Source: Phenylobacterium koreense (GTDB lineage: Bacteria; Pseudomonadota; Alphaproteobacteria; Caulobacterales; Caulobacteraceae). Taken from it: a stretch of DNA of 64,000 bases. The notes under the pieces are model-generated. The model was not told the DNA's origin. It made no database searches and saw nothing but the letters and a program-made list of their open reading frames with translations. How positions within the stretch are numbered: position 1 is the first letter of the stretch; the number at the start of each line of letters is the position of its first letter. The stretch lies in NCBI RefSeq assembly GCF_040545335.1, contig NZ_JBEPLU010000001.1:682001-746000 (forward strand), in the 5' to 3' direction. Of this stretch, positions 43,343 to 53,062 are shown one piece after another. Position numbers and translations under genes: made by a program.

Positions 43343-44590
43343 ATGCGCCGTCTGCTGATCACCACGGCCATCGCCGCCCTGGCCGGAGCCTGCGGCGGGC
43401 GGGACGGCCAGGCCCAGCCCCAAAATCAGACCCAGGCTAAGGCCGCCGCCGGCGCTCCCGTCGCCACCGCCCCGCCGAACGCGCCGAACCAGAAGCCCGC
43501 CTTCGCCGGCCAGACCCGCGCGCCGGAGATGAAGTCGAACGTGGCCCTGCAGGTCACCACGATCGCCGAGGGGCTCGAGATGCCCTGGGGCATGGCCTTC
43601 CTGCCGGACGGGCGTCTGCTGGTCACCGAAAAGCACCTCGGCCAACTCCGCATCCTCGGGACCGACGGCAAGCTTTCCGGCCCGATCCTTGGCCTGCCCG
43701 CCGTCGCCGGCGTCGACCAGGGCGGCATGCTGGGCCTGGCCGTCGATCCGAAGTTCGCGGAGAACGGCCTGATCTACTGGGCCTATGCCGAGCCCCGGGC
43801 GAACGGGACCAACAACACCGCCGTGGCCCGCGGCCGGCTGGCCGGCGACCATCTGGAGAACGTCCAGGTGATCTTCCACCAGACCCCGTCGCTCGAATCG
43901 ACCATGCACTTCGGCGGTCGCCTGGCCTTCGCCCCCGACGGCACGCTGTTCATCACCACCGGCGAGCGTTCGATCCTGCCGGGCCGCGCCCAGGCCCAGC
44001 GCCTGGACGGGACCCTGGGCAAGGTGGTCCGGATCAATTCGGACGGCTCGATCCCCAGGGACAACCCCTTCGTCGGCCGCCCCGGCGTGCGGCCGGAGAT
44101 CTGGTCCTACGGCCACCGCAACATCCTCTCGGCCGCGATCGACCCCGCGACCGGCAAGCTATGGGAGGTCGAGCACGGCGCGCGGGGCGGCGACGAGTTG
44201 AACCAGCCGCAGGCCGGCAAGAACTACGGCTGGCCGGTCATCACCTACGGCCTCGAATATTCCGGCGAGAAGATCGGCGACGGCATCACCGCCAAGGAGG
44301 GCATGGAGCAGCCGGTCTACTACTGGGACCCGGTGATCGCGCCCGCCGGCATGGCCTTCTATGAGGCGGACCTCATCCCGGCCTGGAAGGGAAACATCCT
44401 GATCGGCGGCCTGGCCAGCAAGGCCCTGGTTCGCCTGGTCATGCAGGACGGCAAGGTGGTCGGCGAAGAGCGCCTGCTCACGGACCTGAACGAGCGCATC
44501 CGCGACGTGATCGTTGGCCCCGACGGCGCCGTCTACCTCGCCACCGACAACAAGAACGGCCGCATCCTGAAGGTCACGCCCAGGGCGTGA
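43343..44590 (+). CDS. PQQ-dependent aldose sugar dehydrogenase (lipoprotein)
   Basis: The 415-residue protein has a lipoprotein signal (LAGAC, Cys about 17) and a Gln/Ala/Pro-rich linker. It is a six-bladed beta-propeller like soluble PQQ glucose dehydrogenase/Yli[48 protein letters not shown] and [14 protein letters not shown], the last two holding the PQQ and calcium residues. It oxidises aldoses in the periplasm if PQQ is available. It starts 13 bp after the asparagine synthase gene. Confidence 0.92.
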   Translation: MRRLLITTAIAALAGACGGRDGQAQPQNQTQAKAAAGAPVATAPPNAPNQKPAFAGQTRAPEMKSNVALQVTTIAEGLEMPWGMAFLPDGRLLVTEKHLGQLRILGTDGKLSGPILGLPAVAGVDQGGMLGLAVDPKFAENGLIYWAYAEPRANGTNNTAVARGRLAGDHLENVQVIFHQTPSLESTMHFGGRLAFAPDGTLFITTGERSILPGRAQAQRLDGTLGKVVRINSDGSIPRDNPFVGRPGVRPEIWSYGHRNILSAAIDPATGKLWEVEHGARGGDELNQPQAGKNYGWPVITYGLEYSGEKIGDGITAKEGMEQPVYYWDPVIAPAGMAFYEADLIPAWKGNILIGGLASKALVRLVMQDGKVVGEERLLTDLNERIRDVIVGPDGAVYLATDNKNGRILKVTPRA

Positions 44591-44628
44591 TGGTGAACGT
44601 TCGCGCTCTTCTCGATGATACTTGAGGA

Positions 44629-45741
44629 TTAGGCCCCCAGCCGCCCCGCCACCTCCTCGCCGATCGCCAGGGAGGACGTCAGGCCAGGGCTCTCGATGCC
44701 GAACAGGGCGACCAGCCCGGCCAGGCCATGCGCCTCCGGACCGTCGATGCGGAAGTCCGGCTGCGGCTCGTCAGGGCCATGCAGCTTGGGCCGGATGCCC
44801 GCATAGTCGGGAGCCAGCGCCCCGTCCGGCAGGCCCGGCCAGAACTTGCGGATATAGGCGTAGAACTCACCGGCGCCGGCCGGATCGACGCTGTAGTCGA
44901 TGTGGTCCACGAAGTGCAGGTCGGGTCCGAACACCGCCTGGCCGCCCAGGTCACGGCGATAGTGGGTGCCCAGCGCCCCGGGGATCGGCGGCGGGTAGAT
45001 CAGGCGCGCGAACGGCGCCTTGCCGCTCAGCCGGAAATAGACCCCCTTGCCGTAGTGCAGCGCCGGGATCTGGTCCCTCGGAAAGCCCTCGATCTCACCG
45101 GCCACGGCTTGCGCCGAGAGCCCCGGCGCGGTCACCAGCAGCCGCGCGGTCAGGGTCGTCGGCTCGGCCCCGCCGGCGCGGATGGAGAACCCGCCGCCTT
45201 CCAGCGGCCGCGCGCCTTCGAACGGGGTCGAAGTGACCACCGCCCCGCCGGCTTCCTCGATCTCTCCCTGCAGGGCCACCATGTAGCCGTGGCTGTCGAA
45301 CACCCCGCTCTGCGGCGAGATCAGCGCCGCCTCGCACTTCAGTTGCGGCTCCAGCGCCAGGGCCTCTCCCTTGGTCAGCCGCGCCATGCCCTCGACGTCG
45401 TTGGCCTGCGCCTGCGCAAGGATGTCGTCCAGGCGGCCGACCTCGTCCGGATTGGTCGCCACGACAAGCTTTCCGCAGCGGTCGTAGGCGACCTTGTGCT
45501 TTTCGAGGAAGGCGTAGAGCGCTCGCCGGCCAGCCACGCACAGCCGCGCCTTCAGCGAACCGGTCGGATAGTAGAGCCCGCCGTGAATGACCTCGGAGTT
45601 CCGGGCGGAGATCCCCTCCCCGATGCCGGGCTCGCGCTCCAGCACCGCCACCGTGAGCCCGCGCCGCGACAGCGCATAGCCGCAGGCCAGGCCCACGGCC
45701 CCGGCGCCCACCACGACCGCATCGAAATCGAAATCCGCCAT
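44629..45741 (-). CDS. lhgO: FAD-dependent L-2-hydroxyglutarate oxidase-like protein (DAO family)
   Basis: The 370-residue protein has the dinucleotide motif VVVGAGAVGLACGYALSRRG, followed by ISARNSEVIHGGLYYPTGSLKA and GIRPKLHGPDE near the end. It is the LhgO/L2HGDH-like branch of the DAO/glycerol-3-phosphate oxidase family, which oxidises L-2-hydroxyglutarate to 2-oxoglutarate. It stands alone, converging with the PQQ dehydrogenase gene. Confidence 0.88.
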   Translation of the reverse strand: MADFDFDAVVVGAGAVGLACGYALSRRGLTVAVLEREPGIGEGISARNSEVIHGGLYYPTGSLKARLCVAGRRALYAFLEKHKVAYDRCGKLVVATNPDEVGRLDDILAQAQANDVEGMARLTKGEALALEPQLKCEAALISPQSGVFDSHGYMVALQGEIEEAGGAVVTSTPFEGARPLEGGGFSIRAGGAEPTTLTARLLVTAPGLSAQAVAGEIEGFPRDQIPALHYGKGVYFRLSGKAPFARLIYPPPIPGALGTHYRRDLGGQAVFGPDLHFVDHIDYSVDPAGAGEFYAYIRKFWPGLPDGALAPDYAGIRPKLHGPDEPQPDFRIDGPEAHGLAGLVALFGIESPGLTSSLAIGEEVAGRLGA

Positions 45742-45833
45742 GACTCTATTCTTGGTTGGAGCGCCGTTCCGCGCTCCAGGCCTAGCCGAGCCCCGCGCCC
45801 TTGCCTACCGGCGAACGAAGGCAAATCGCGCGT

Positions 45834-46292
45834 TCATGACCCGGATGGCCGCCACGCCAGCGCCGACAGCGTCGTCAGGCAGAGCGCGATGAAGGCGATC
45901 ACCGTATTGGCCGCGTGCGAGTATTCCCACTGACGGCGCAGCGCCTCCCAGTTTTCGGGGGCCGTGGTCCAGTTCGAGGTCGCCTGGTTGGCTGGCTGGG
46001 TCCAGAGGAAGAAGATCACCAGCATCAGGACGAAGCAGGTCGCCGCCAGCGCCGCCAGCCAGAACGGCCCGCTCTGTGAGCGGGCCAGCCCCGCGAGCAA
46101 GGTGTTCGCGACGATGGCGGCCGGCCAGAGAAGCCCGAGCAAGGCCCACCGGCTGTAGATGCCCTGCACGACGAAATAGTCGGCCTGCGGAAGGCCGATC
46201 TTGTTGGGCAGCGCAGCGAGGTGCGCTCCGGACGGGATGAGCGCCAGCGCGCCGATGACGATGGCGAGAAACTGGACGGTTCTGATCGTCAC
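45834..46292 (-). CDS. DUF1772-like membrane protein
   Basis: The 152-residue protein has four hydrophobic segments and a periplasmic loop with the DUF1772 (anthrone oxygenase-like) pattern WTQPANQATSNWTTAPENWEALRRQWEYSHAAN. Some members oxidise anthrones without cofactor; most are unassigned. It lies downstream of the peptide transporter on the same strand, 61 bp away. Confidence 0.85.
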   Translation of the reverse strand: MTIRTVQFLAIVIGALALIPSGAHLAALPNKIGLPQADYFVVQGIYSRWALLGLLWPAAIVANTLLAGLARSQSGPFWLAALAATCFVLMLVIFFLWTQPANQATSNWTTAPENWEALRRQWEYSHAANTVIAFIALCLTTLSALAWRPSGS

Positions 46293-46353
46293 GCCGAAGT
46301 CTCCCTTCCGGCCTGAACTGGCGCGAGAGAGGAGATGTTCCTGGCTGCGGCCT

Positions 46354-47742
46354 CTAGGTGGTCGCCGGTTCGGGCCCGACGTTTTCCGGGCTGAGGCGCC
46401 GGGCGAAGAGCCGGCCGACCAGGAGGAAGACGAGGCCTGCGCCGAGCCCGATGCCGGCGTGCATCAGCCAGAACCGGCTGGCCGGCATCTTCTCGAGCAG
46501 GCCGCCCAGGATCCCCACCGTCTGGTTCGCCATGAAGAGGTGCAGGTAGTAGACTCCGATGATCGAGCCGGCGAGCGCCTGGGGCGCGGCGCGGGCGAAG
46601 AGGGCCAGCGACACCGGCAGGATGTTGGCGAAGGCGATGCTGTTGATGACGTGGAAGGCCACGCACCAGAGGATGTTGACCTTGCCGCCCGTAGCCTCGG
46701 CGATGGCCGCGCCGGCGGCCAGGCACAGCGCTCCGCCCACCGAGACGAAGGCGCCGATGGTCAGCTTGCCGATCTCGTCCGGCTCCTTGAAGCGCGTGGC
46801 CCACACCCGCCAGAAGACCACCATGATCGCCAGGAACGAGACCGAGACGATGGAGTCGAGGGTGATCAGCCAGGTCGTGGGCGCCTTCTGGCCCATGAAC
46901 TCCAGGTTCACCGCCCGGTCGGCCCAGACCAGGTAGGCGTTGAAGATCTGCTGGTTGCAGAGCACCGAGGCGGCCATGACTGGCAGGAGGGCGACCAGCA
47001 GCAGGATAGTCCCCCTTTCGCTTGCAGCGAGCTTGGGGCGGGCCGCGCCCTTGGCCCGCAGCGGCGGGTCGGGCGGCAGGTGGCGGCGGCCGCTCAGATA
47101 GATGACCAGCGCGATCAGCATGCCCACCCCGGCCGCGCCGAAGCCGTAGTGCCAGCCGACCTTCTCCCCGAGCGTCCCCGCGATCAGCGGCGCGGCGATG
47201 ACCCCGGCGTTGATGCCCAGGTAGAAGATCTGGAAGGCGTCGGCCCGGCGCAGGTCCTTGTCGCCGTAGAGCGCCCCCACCTGGCCGGCGATATTGCCCT
47301 TGAAGCATCCGGTCCCGAGAATCAGGCACAGCAGGGCCAGCAGGAACGAGACGTCGAAGGCCATCAGGAAGTGGCCGGCCGCCATCAGCAGCGCGCCCAG
47401 CACCACCGTCCGGGTCTTGCCCAGCACCCGGTCGGCCAGGAAACCGCCCAGGATCGGCGTCAGGTAGACCAGGCTGGTGTAGAGCCCGAAGATCGCCGAA
47501 GCGACCGCCTGGATCGACGCGCCCGGATGGTAGAGCGCCTCGATGAAGGCGTGGAACGCCGGAAAGCCCGCGATCCTGTCGACCTGCGGGCTGAGCAGCA
47601 ACTGCTTGGTCATGTAGAGCACCAGCAACGACTGCATGCCGTAGTAGGAGAACCGCTCCCAGGCCTCGGAGAAAGCGAGGAAGCCGAGGGCGCGCGGGTG
47701 CCCCAGGAAGGCGGTGTCACCGTCGGTGGCGGTCTTTGTCAT
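46354..47742 (-). CDS. Proton-dependent oligopeptide transporter (POT/PTR family)
   Basis: The start at 47742 has GGAG upstream and gives 462 residues. The POT signature FSEAWERFSYYGMQSLLVLYM (the ExxERFxYY proton-coupling motif) is at the N-terminus. The family has 12-14 membrane segments and takes up di- and tripeptides with protons. Conserved residues in the first helix are intact. It precedes the DUF1772 gene on the same strand. Confidence 0.93.
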   Translation of the reverse strand: MTKTATDGDTAFLGHPRALGFLAFSEAWERFSYYGMQSLLVLYMTKQLLLSPQVDRIAGFPAFHAFIEALYHPGASIQAVASAIFGLYTSLVYLTPILGGFLADRVLGKTRTVVLGALLMAAGHFLMAFDVSFLLALLCLILGTGCFKGNIAGQVGALYGDKDLRRADAFQIFYLGINAGVIAAPLIAGTLGEKVGWHYGFGAAGVGMLIALVIYLSGRRHLPPDPPLRAKGAARPKLAASERGTILLLVALLPVMAASVLCNQQIFNAYLVWADRAVNLEFMGQKAPTTWLITLDSIVSVSFLAIMVVFWRVWATRFKEPDEIGKLTIGAFVSVGGALCLAAGAAIAEATGGKVNILWCVAFHVINSIAFANILPVSLALFARAAPQALAGSIIGVYYLHLFMANQTVGILGGLLEKMPASRFWLMHAGIGLGAGLVFLLVGRLFARRLSPENVGPEPATT

Positions 47743-47869
47743 CCGATGCTCCAGAGCCGGCGACGACCGGCGCGCCCCGTTCACCTACGCCTTTAGCGCC
47801 AATGTCGCGCCATGGCTAAGCGTCGCCCTGCGACGGGCCCCGGCCATCCATAGACGCCGATGATCGCCG

Positions 47870-47898
47870 ATCCCCGGCAAGCTGACGCGGCCGGGGAT
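47870..47898. repeat. Palindromic intergenic element
   Basis: ATCCCCGGC/GCCGGGGAT forms a 9-bp stem with an 11-base loop, between the POT gene and the indolepyruvate oxidoreductase gene. The 'CCGGGGATGA' form resembles short palindromic repeats scattered through Caulobacteraceae genomes. No second copy is seen in the window. Confidence 0.4.
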
Positions 47899-48002
47899 GA
47901 CGATCTGGAAGATGGAGCGGGCGGATCGAGATCGCCCACCCGATAGCCTCGCCGAAATCGGCCTTGGATCAGCAGCTGAAAACGCCGGGAGAGCCCCCGA
48001 CC

Positions 48003-51000
48003 TCAGGCTCCCTCCCACCGCTTCCAGAGCCGCGCTTCCTTGGCCTTGGCGACCTTCACCGAGGCGTCCTTGATGTGGCCGAAGCCGCGGATGTCCTGGG
48101 GGATGGCGGCGATGTCGATGGCGACCGGCAGGTGGGCGGCGTCGAGCGTGCCGAGCAGCCTATCGAGGGTCGCCTCATAGTCGGCGATCAGGCCGCGCTC
48201 CATCTTCCGCTCCTCGGTCCGGCCGAAGAGGTCCAGCGGCGTGCCGCGCAGGCCCTTCAGCTTCGCCAGCATCGGGAAGGCGAGGTCGAGCATCCAGCCG
48301 CCGAACTCCATCTTGCGCGGCTTGCCGTCCGGCCCCTTGGGCGCGAGCAGCGGCGGGGAGAGCAGCACCTTGGTCCTGCCGCCCTTGAAGGCTTCGTTGC
48401 GCTCGGCGGCGAACCGGCCGTCGGTATAGAGCCGGGCGACCTCGTACTCGTCCTTGTAGGCCATCAGCTTGAAGAGGCTGACCGCGACGGCCCGGGTCAG
48501 GGCCTCGGAGCCGAAGGGCGCTTCGGCCGCGGCCACCTTAGCGACCTTGTCGGCGTAGCGCCTGGCGTAGGCGGCGTTCTGATAGGCGGTCAGTTCCCTT
48601 GTCCGATGGGCGATCAGCTCGTCCAGCGACATGGTCTCGGGCGTCGGGGTCTTGTCCTCGGCCGCGACCGCCAGGCTCGGGTCGTGAGCGACCCGGCGGC
48701 CCAGCTCGAAAGCCTGCAGGTTGGCCTCGGCCTCCACCCCGTTCAGGCGGATGGCGCGATAGACGGCGCGGCTGGAGATCGGGATGAGCCCCTTCTGCCA
48801 GGCGAAACCGACCATGATCATGTTGGCGTAGATGGCGTCGCCGAAGTTGCGCTCGGCCAGGTGATGGGCCGGGCACTCGTCATAGGCCTTGGTCGCGGCC
48901 TTGATGCGCCGGGACATCGAGGCGCTGTCGAAGCGCACGTCGCGGTCGGTGACGAAGTCGGCGGTGGGCGCGAAGTCCTCGTTGCCGACGGCGACCGTGC
49001 GGTCCTTGGCGTAGAGGGCCAGGGCGTCGGCGCCGGCCGCCGAGAGGATGTCGCAGGCGATCAGCACGTGGGCCGAAGCCGCCGGCACCCGGCCGCCGAT
49101 CACCGTCTCCTCGGTCTCGCCGATCCGGACGTGGGAGAACACCGCCCCGCCCTTCTGCGCTAGGCCGGTCATGTCGACCACCGAGGCGGCGCGGCCGTCC
49201 ACGTGGGCGGCCATGGCCAGGATCGAGGCCACCGTCGTCACCCCCGTCCCGCCGATGCCGGTGAAGACGATGTTGCGCACGCCGTGCAGCGGCTCGGTGG
49301 TCGGCAGCGGCGTCGACTCCGCCGTCAGGGCCGGCAAGGCCTTGGCCTGCGGGTTCTCGCCGCCCTCGATGGTGATGAACGAGGGGCAGAAGCCTTCCAG
49401 GCAGGAATAGTCGGCGTTGCAGGTCGACTGGTTGATCTTGCGCTTGCGGCCGAACTCGGTGTTCAGCGGCTCGACCGAGACGCAGTTGGACTTCTTCGAG
49501 CAGTCACCGCAGCCCTCGCAGACCAGCGGGTTGATGAAGACGCGCTTGGTCGCCGCCTCCATCGTGCCGCGCTTGCGCCGGCGGCGCTTCTCGGTGGCGC
49601 AGACCTGATCATAGAGCAGGACCGTTGTTCCGGGGGTGTCGCGCAGCATCTCCTGAACGGTGATGAGTTCCGAACGCGGACGCACCTCGACGCCGGGCGC
49701 CAGGTCGGTGACGCCCTCGTAGCGCCCGGGGTCGTCGGCCACGATCACCGTCTTGGCCACGCCTTCCGAGGCGAGCTGGCGGGTGATCTGGGCCGGGGTG
49801 AAGCCGCTCTCGGGCGCCTGGCCGCCGGTCATCGCCACCGCGTCGTTGAACAGCAGCTTGTAGGTGACGTGCGAATTGGCCGCCACCGATGCGCGGATCG
49901 CCAGCGAACCCGAGTGGTTGTAGGTGCCGTCGCCCAGATTGACGAAGACGTGCGGCTCTTCGGTGAACGGCGCCGAGCCGACCCAACTCAGGCCTTCGCC
50001 GCCCATGTGGCTGTTCAGGTCGGTCTGAGGGTCGGTGAAGCTGGCCATATAGTGGCAGCCGATCCCGGCCAGGGCGCGCGAGCCCTCCGGCAGGCGGGTC
50101 GAGGAGTTGTGCGGGCAGCCGGAGCAGAAGAACGGCTTGCGCTGCTGCTCGGCCGCCAGGGTCACCGCCGCCATGGAGGCGGCCGAGACGCGGGCCAGGT
50201 AGTCGTTCACCCGCTCCGAATGCGGGCCTTTCGGCAGCCGGTCGGCGATGGCGAGCGCGATCTCGGCTACCGACAGCGAGCCCAGCTCGGAAAGCAGCGG
50301 ATGGCCCTGCTCGTCGATCTTGCCGATGATCTTCGGGCGGGCGTGGGCCGGCAGGTCGTAGAGCGCCGAGCGGGCCTGGGTCTCGATCAGCGGGCGCTTG
50401 TGCTCGACCACCATCAGGGTTTCGAGACCCGCGGCGAAGGAGCGAAGCCCGGTCGGCTCCAGCGGCCAGGGCATGCCGACCTTGTAGATCGAGACGCCGA
50501 GGTCAGCGACTTCCTGCTCGGAAAGTCCCATGGCCGCGAAGGCCTCGATGACGTCCTTGTAGGCCTGGCCCTGGCAGACGATGCCGAAGCGCGGCCGCGC
50601 AGCGGCCAGCATCGTCCGGTCGATCCTGTTGGCGCGGGCGAAGGCGAGCGCCGCCGGGATCTTGAAGTTGCGGAGCCGGCGCTCCTTCTCCAGCGGCTGG
50701 TCCTTCAGGCGGATGCCCAGGCCACCGGCCGGTAGATGGAAGTTTGGTGGGGAAACCTGACGATGGCGGCTCAGCGAGACGTCGATCGTCGCGCCCGAAT
50801 CCATGGTGTCGGCCAGGGCGATCAGCCCGACCCAGAGGCCCGAGAACCGCGACATGGCGATCCCCATCAGGCCGTAGTCGAGCACCTCCTGCACGTCGGC
50901 CGGCGACAGCACCGGGATCTCGAAGTCCTGGAAGGCGTACTCCGACTGCGACGGCAGCGTAGAGGACTTGCAGGTATGGTCGTCGCCCGCGACCGCCAGC

Positions 51001-51419
51001 ACCCCGCCCTTGGCCCAGGTGCCCGCGAAGTTCGCGTGCTTGAACGCGTCGCCCGTCCGGTCCACGCCCGGAGCCTTGCCGTACCACATGCCGGTGACGC
51101 CATCGAACTTCGCGCCGGGGAACAGGTTGGCCTGCTGGCTGCCCCAGACGGCGGTGGCCGCCAGGTCCTCGTTCAGCCCCTCCTTGAAGACGACGTCCGC
51201 CGCCTTGAGGAACTTGGCCGCGCGGCCCGCCTGCTGGTCAAGGCCGCCGAGGGGGGAGCCGCGATATCCGGAAACAAAGCCCGCCGTATGCAGGCCAGCC
51301 GCGTCGTCGAGCCGATGCTGGTCCAGCATCACCCTGAGGAGCGCTTGGACGCCTGTGATGAAGACCCGACCTTCCGTGAGCAGGAATTTGTCGTCGAGCG
51401 TCACGTCAGCGTGCCGCAT
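48003..51419 (-). CDS. iorA: Indolepyruvate ferredoxin oxidoreductase (fused alpha-gamma)
   Basis: The 1138-residue enzyme converts indolepyruvate (or other aryl/branched 2-oxo acids) to acyl-CoA with ferredoxin reduction. It combines a TPP-binding two-domain part (about 1-600; GVRS-like NLGDGTYNHSGSL site), a 4Fe-4S cluster (VCEGCGDCSKKSNC, about 650), and a gamma domain with the GIGGTGV motif (VFTGIGGTGVTTVASIL), ending in a domain of unknown role. Fusion of the alpha, beta and gamma parts is known from alpha- and betaproteobacteria. It is divergent from the Lrp regulator gene. Confidence 0.93.
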   Translation of the reverse strand: MRHADVTLDDKFLLTEGRVFITGVQALLRVMLDQHRLDDAAGLHTAGFVSGYRGSPLGGLDQQAGRAAKFLKAADVVFKEGLNEDLAATAVWGSQQANLFPGAKFDGVTGMWYGKAPGVDRTGDAFKHANFAGTWAKGGVLAVAGDDHTCKSSTLPSQSEYAFQDFEIPVLSPADVQEVLDYGLMGIAMSRFSGLWVGLIALADTMDSGATIDVSLSRHRQVSPPNFHLPAGGLGIRLKDQPLEKERRLRNFKIPAALAFARANRIDRTMLAAARPRFGIVCQGQAYKDVIEAFAAMGLSEQEVADLGVSIYKVGMPWPLEPTGLRSFAAGLETLMVVEHKRPLIETQARSALYDLPAHARPKIIGKIDEQGHPLLSELGSLSVAEIALAIADRLPKGPHSERVNDYLARVSAASMAAVTLAAEQQRKPFFCSGCPHNSSTRLPEGSRALAGIGCHYMASFTDPQTDLNSHMGGEGLSWVGSAPFTEEPHVFVNLGDGTYNHSGSLAIRASVAANSHVTYKLLFNDAVAMTGGQAPESGFTPAQITRQLASEGVAKTVIVADDPGRYEGVTDLAPGVEVRPRSELITVQEMLRDTPGTTVLLYDQVCATEKRRRRKRGTMEAATKRVFINPLVCEGCGDCSKKSNCVSVEPLNTEFGRKRKINQSTCNADYSCLEGFCPSFITIEGGENPQAKALPALTAESTPLPTTEPLHGVRNIVFTGIGGTGVTTVASILAMAAHVDGRAASVVDMTGLAQKGGAVFSHVRIGETEETVIGGRVPAASAHVLIACDILSAAGADALALYAKDRTVAVGNEDFAPTADFVTDRDVRFDSASMSRRIKAATKAYDECPAHHLAERNFGDAIYANMIMVGFAWQKGLIPISSRAVYRAIRLNGVEAEANLQAFELGRRVAHDPSLAVAAEDKTPTPETMSLDELIAHRTRELTAYQNAAYARRYADKVAKVAAAEAPFGSEALTRAVAVSLFKLMAYKDEYEVARLYTDGRFAAERNEAFKGGRTKVLLSPPLLAPKGPDGKPRKMEFGGWMLDLAFPMLAKLKGLRGTPLDLFGRTEERKMERGLIADYEATLDRLLGTLDAAHLPVAIDIAAIPQDIRGFGHIKDASVKVAKAKEARLWKRWEGA

Positions 51420-51560
51420 AGCAATATCTTTCCTTTTCGGCTCCCTAATGCCAATAGAACATCATATAAGTTCGCCGGAATTGCTTGCCAAAGATATGCC
51501 CCTCATTTGCAGGTTTGGGGCAAGATTGACGCTCACAAGCGCCGATTGAAGGAGGAAAAA

Positions 51561-52058
51561 TTGTCCGAGGCACTCGACGCCGTCGACGCCAAGATTCTCG
51601 ATCTCATCCAGCATGACGCCGGTTTGTCGGTGGCGGAGATCGCCGAAAGGGTAGGTTTGTCCTCCAGCCCCTGCTGGCGGCGCATCAAGCGCCTGGAAGA
51701 CGCGGGCGTGATTCAACGCCGGGTCACGATCCTGGATCGCGACCTGCTGGGCCTGGGATTCGAGGTCTACTGCACCGTCAAGCTCAGCCTGCCCACCAAG
51801 GACAATCTCGACGCCTTCGAACAGGCCATCATCCGCCTGGCCGAGGTCGTGCAGTGCGCGACGGTCACCGGCTCGGCGGATTACGAACTGCGCGTCGTCA
51901 CCCGGGACATGCACGCCTTTGACGACTTCCTGCGCGACAAGATCCTCTCCCTGGGCCTGGTCTCGAACATCGAAAGCCGGATCGTGATCCGGTCGGTAAA
52001 GAACACGACCGCCGCTCCCCTCGGCCTTGTCAGTCCCTATGTGAGCGCGCAAGGCTAG
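51561..52058 (+). CDS. Lrp/AsnC-family transcriptional regulator
   Basis: The TTG start has AAGGAGG six bases upstream and yields 165 residues. The HTH (LDAVDAKILDLIQHDAGLSVAEIAERVGLSSSPCWRRIKRLEDAGVIQRR) and the RAM ligand domain (AEVVQCATVTGSADYELRVVTRD) are intact. Lrp regulators near IorA are thought to sense aromatic or branched amino acids. The 141-bp AT-rich gap to the iorA start (51420-51560) should contain its sites. The much longer reading frame upstream, crossing iorA antisense, is not real. Confidence 0.92.
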   Translation: MSEALDAVDAKILDLIQHDAGLSVAEIAERVGLSSSPCWRRIKRLEDAGVIQRRVTILDRDLLGLGFEVYCTVKLSLPTKDNLDAFEQAIIRLAEVVQCATVTGSADYELRVVTRDMHAFDDFLRDKILSLGLVSNIESRIVIRSVKNTTAAPLGLVSPYVSAQG

Positions 52059-52106
52059 ACCTCCTTCCTGCATTCCCTCGCAGGGGGGAACGCAAAGGAA
52101 GCGAAT

Positions 52107-52997
52107 ATGATCGAACTCGTCATCGACCAGCGGCGCCGGGACCTTGGCGGCTTCGAAGTCGGCCGCGTGCTTCCCTTCGCCAAGCGGCGCATGGTCGGGC
52201 CGTTCATCTTCTTCGATCACATGGGGCCAGTGACCTTCCAGCCCGGCTTCGGCCGCGAGGCGGATGTCCGCCCGCACCCGCACATCGGCCTTTCGACCCT
52301 GACCTATCTGTTCGAGGGCGAGATCACCCACCGGGATTCCGTGGGCGCGATCCAGCCGATCCATCCGGGCGAGGTGAACTGGATGACCGCCGGCAGCGGG
52401 GTCACCCACTCCGAGCGCTTCGAAACCCTGCGCGCCAAGGGCGGGCGCATGGACGGCATCCAGGCCTGGATCGCCCTGCCCGTCGAGGACGAAGAGATCG
52501 CCCCCTCCTTCGACCACTACGGCATGGACGCCCTGCCGACCTACGAGGAGAACGGCCTATGGGCGCGGCTGATCGCCGGCAAGGCCTATGGCGCGAGTTC
52601 GCCGGTGAAGACCCACTCTCCGCTGTTTTATGCCCACTGGCGGCTCAAGCTGGGCGCCAAGGGCGAGCTGCCGGCCGAGTACCCCGAGCGCGCCGCCTAT
52701 GTGGCGCAAGGGGTGGTCGAGGTGGACGGCCGCCAATTCAAGGAAGGCCAGATGCTGGTCTTCGAGCCGGGCCAGTCGATCGTCTTCACGGCGGTGACCG
52801 ACGCCATCGTCATGTTGCTGGGCGGCGAGCCCGTTGGTCCCCGTCTCATCGAGTGGAACTTCGTCTCGTCCTCCAAGGACCGCCTGGAGCAGGCCAAGGC
52901 CGACTGGCGGGCCGGCCGCATGAAACTGCCGGACGCGGACAACCAGGAATTCATCCCCCTGCCCGAGCCTGCGCCCCCGGCCAATCCGATGTCGTAA
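52107..52997 (+). CDS. Pirin family protein
   Basis: The 296 residues form the double cupin of pirin: HPHIGLSTLTYLFEGEITHRDSVG with the His-x-His iron ligands, WMTAGSGVTHSERF and a second cupin half with less conserved ligands. Bacterial pirins bind Fe(II) or have quercetinase-like activity. It starts 48 bp after the Lrp gene and could be in one transcript with it. Confidence 0.93.
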   Translation: MIELVIDQRRRDLGGFEVGRVLPFAKRRMVGPFIFFDHMGPVTFQPGFGREADVRPHPHIGLSTLTYLFEGEITHRDSVGAIQPIHPGEVNWMTAGSGVTHSERFETLRAKGGRMDGIQAWIALPVEDEEIAPSFDHYGMDALPTYEENGLWARLIAGKAYGASSPVKTHSPLFYAHWRLKLGAKGELPAEYPERAAYVAQGVVEVDGRQFKEGQMLVFEPGQSIVFTAVTDAIVMLLGGEPVGPRLIEWNFVSSSKDRLEQAKADWRAGRMKLPDADNQEFIPLPEPAPPANPMS

Positions 52998-53062
52998 GGC
53001 GCTTGCTCGCCCCAAGGTAAACCAGGCCAGATGCCGTCCGAACAATGTCCAGGGAGGACGGC

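Noticed and set aside
50736..51560. Upstream extension of the Lrp reading frame
   Set aside because: It runs antisense through iorA. The TTG at 51561 with AAGGAGG gives a standard-length Lrp protein.
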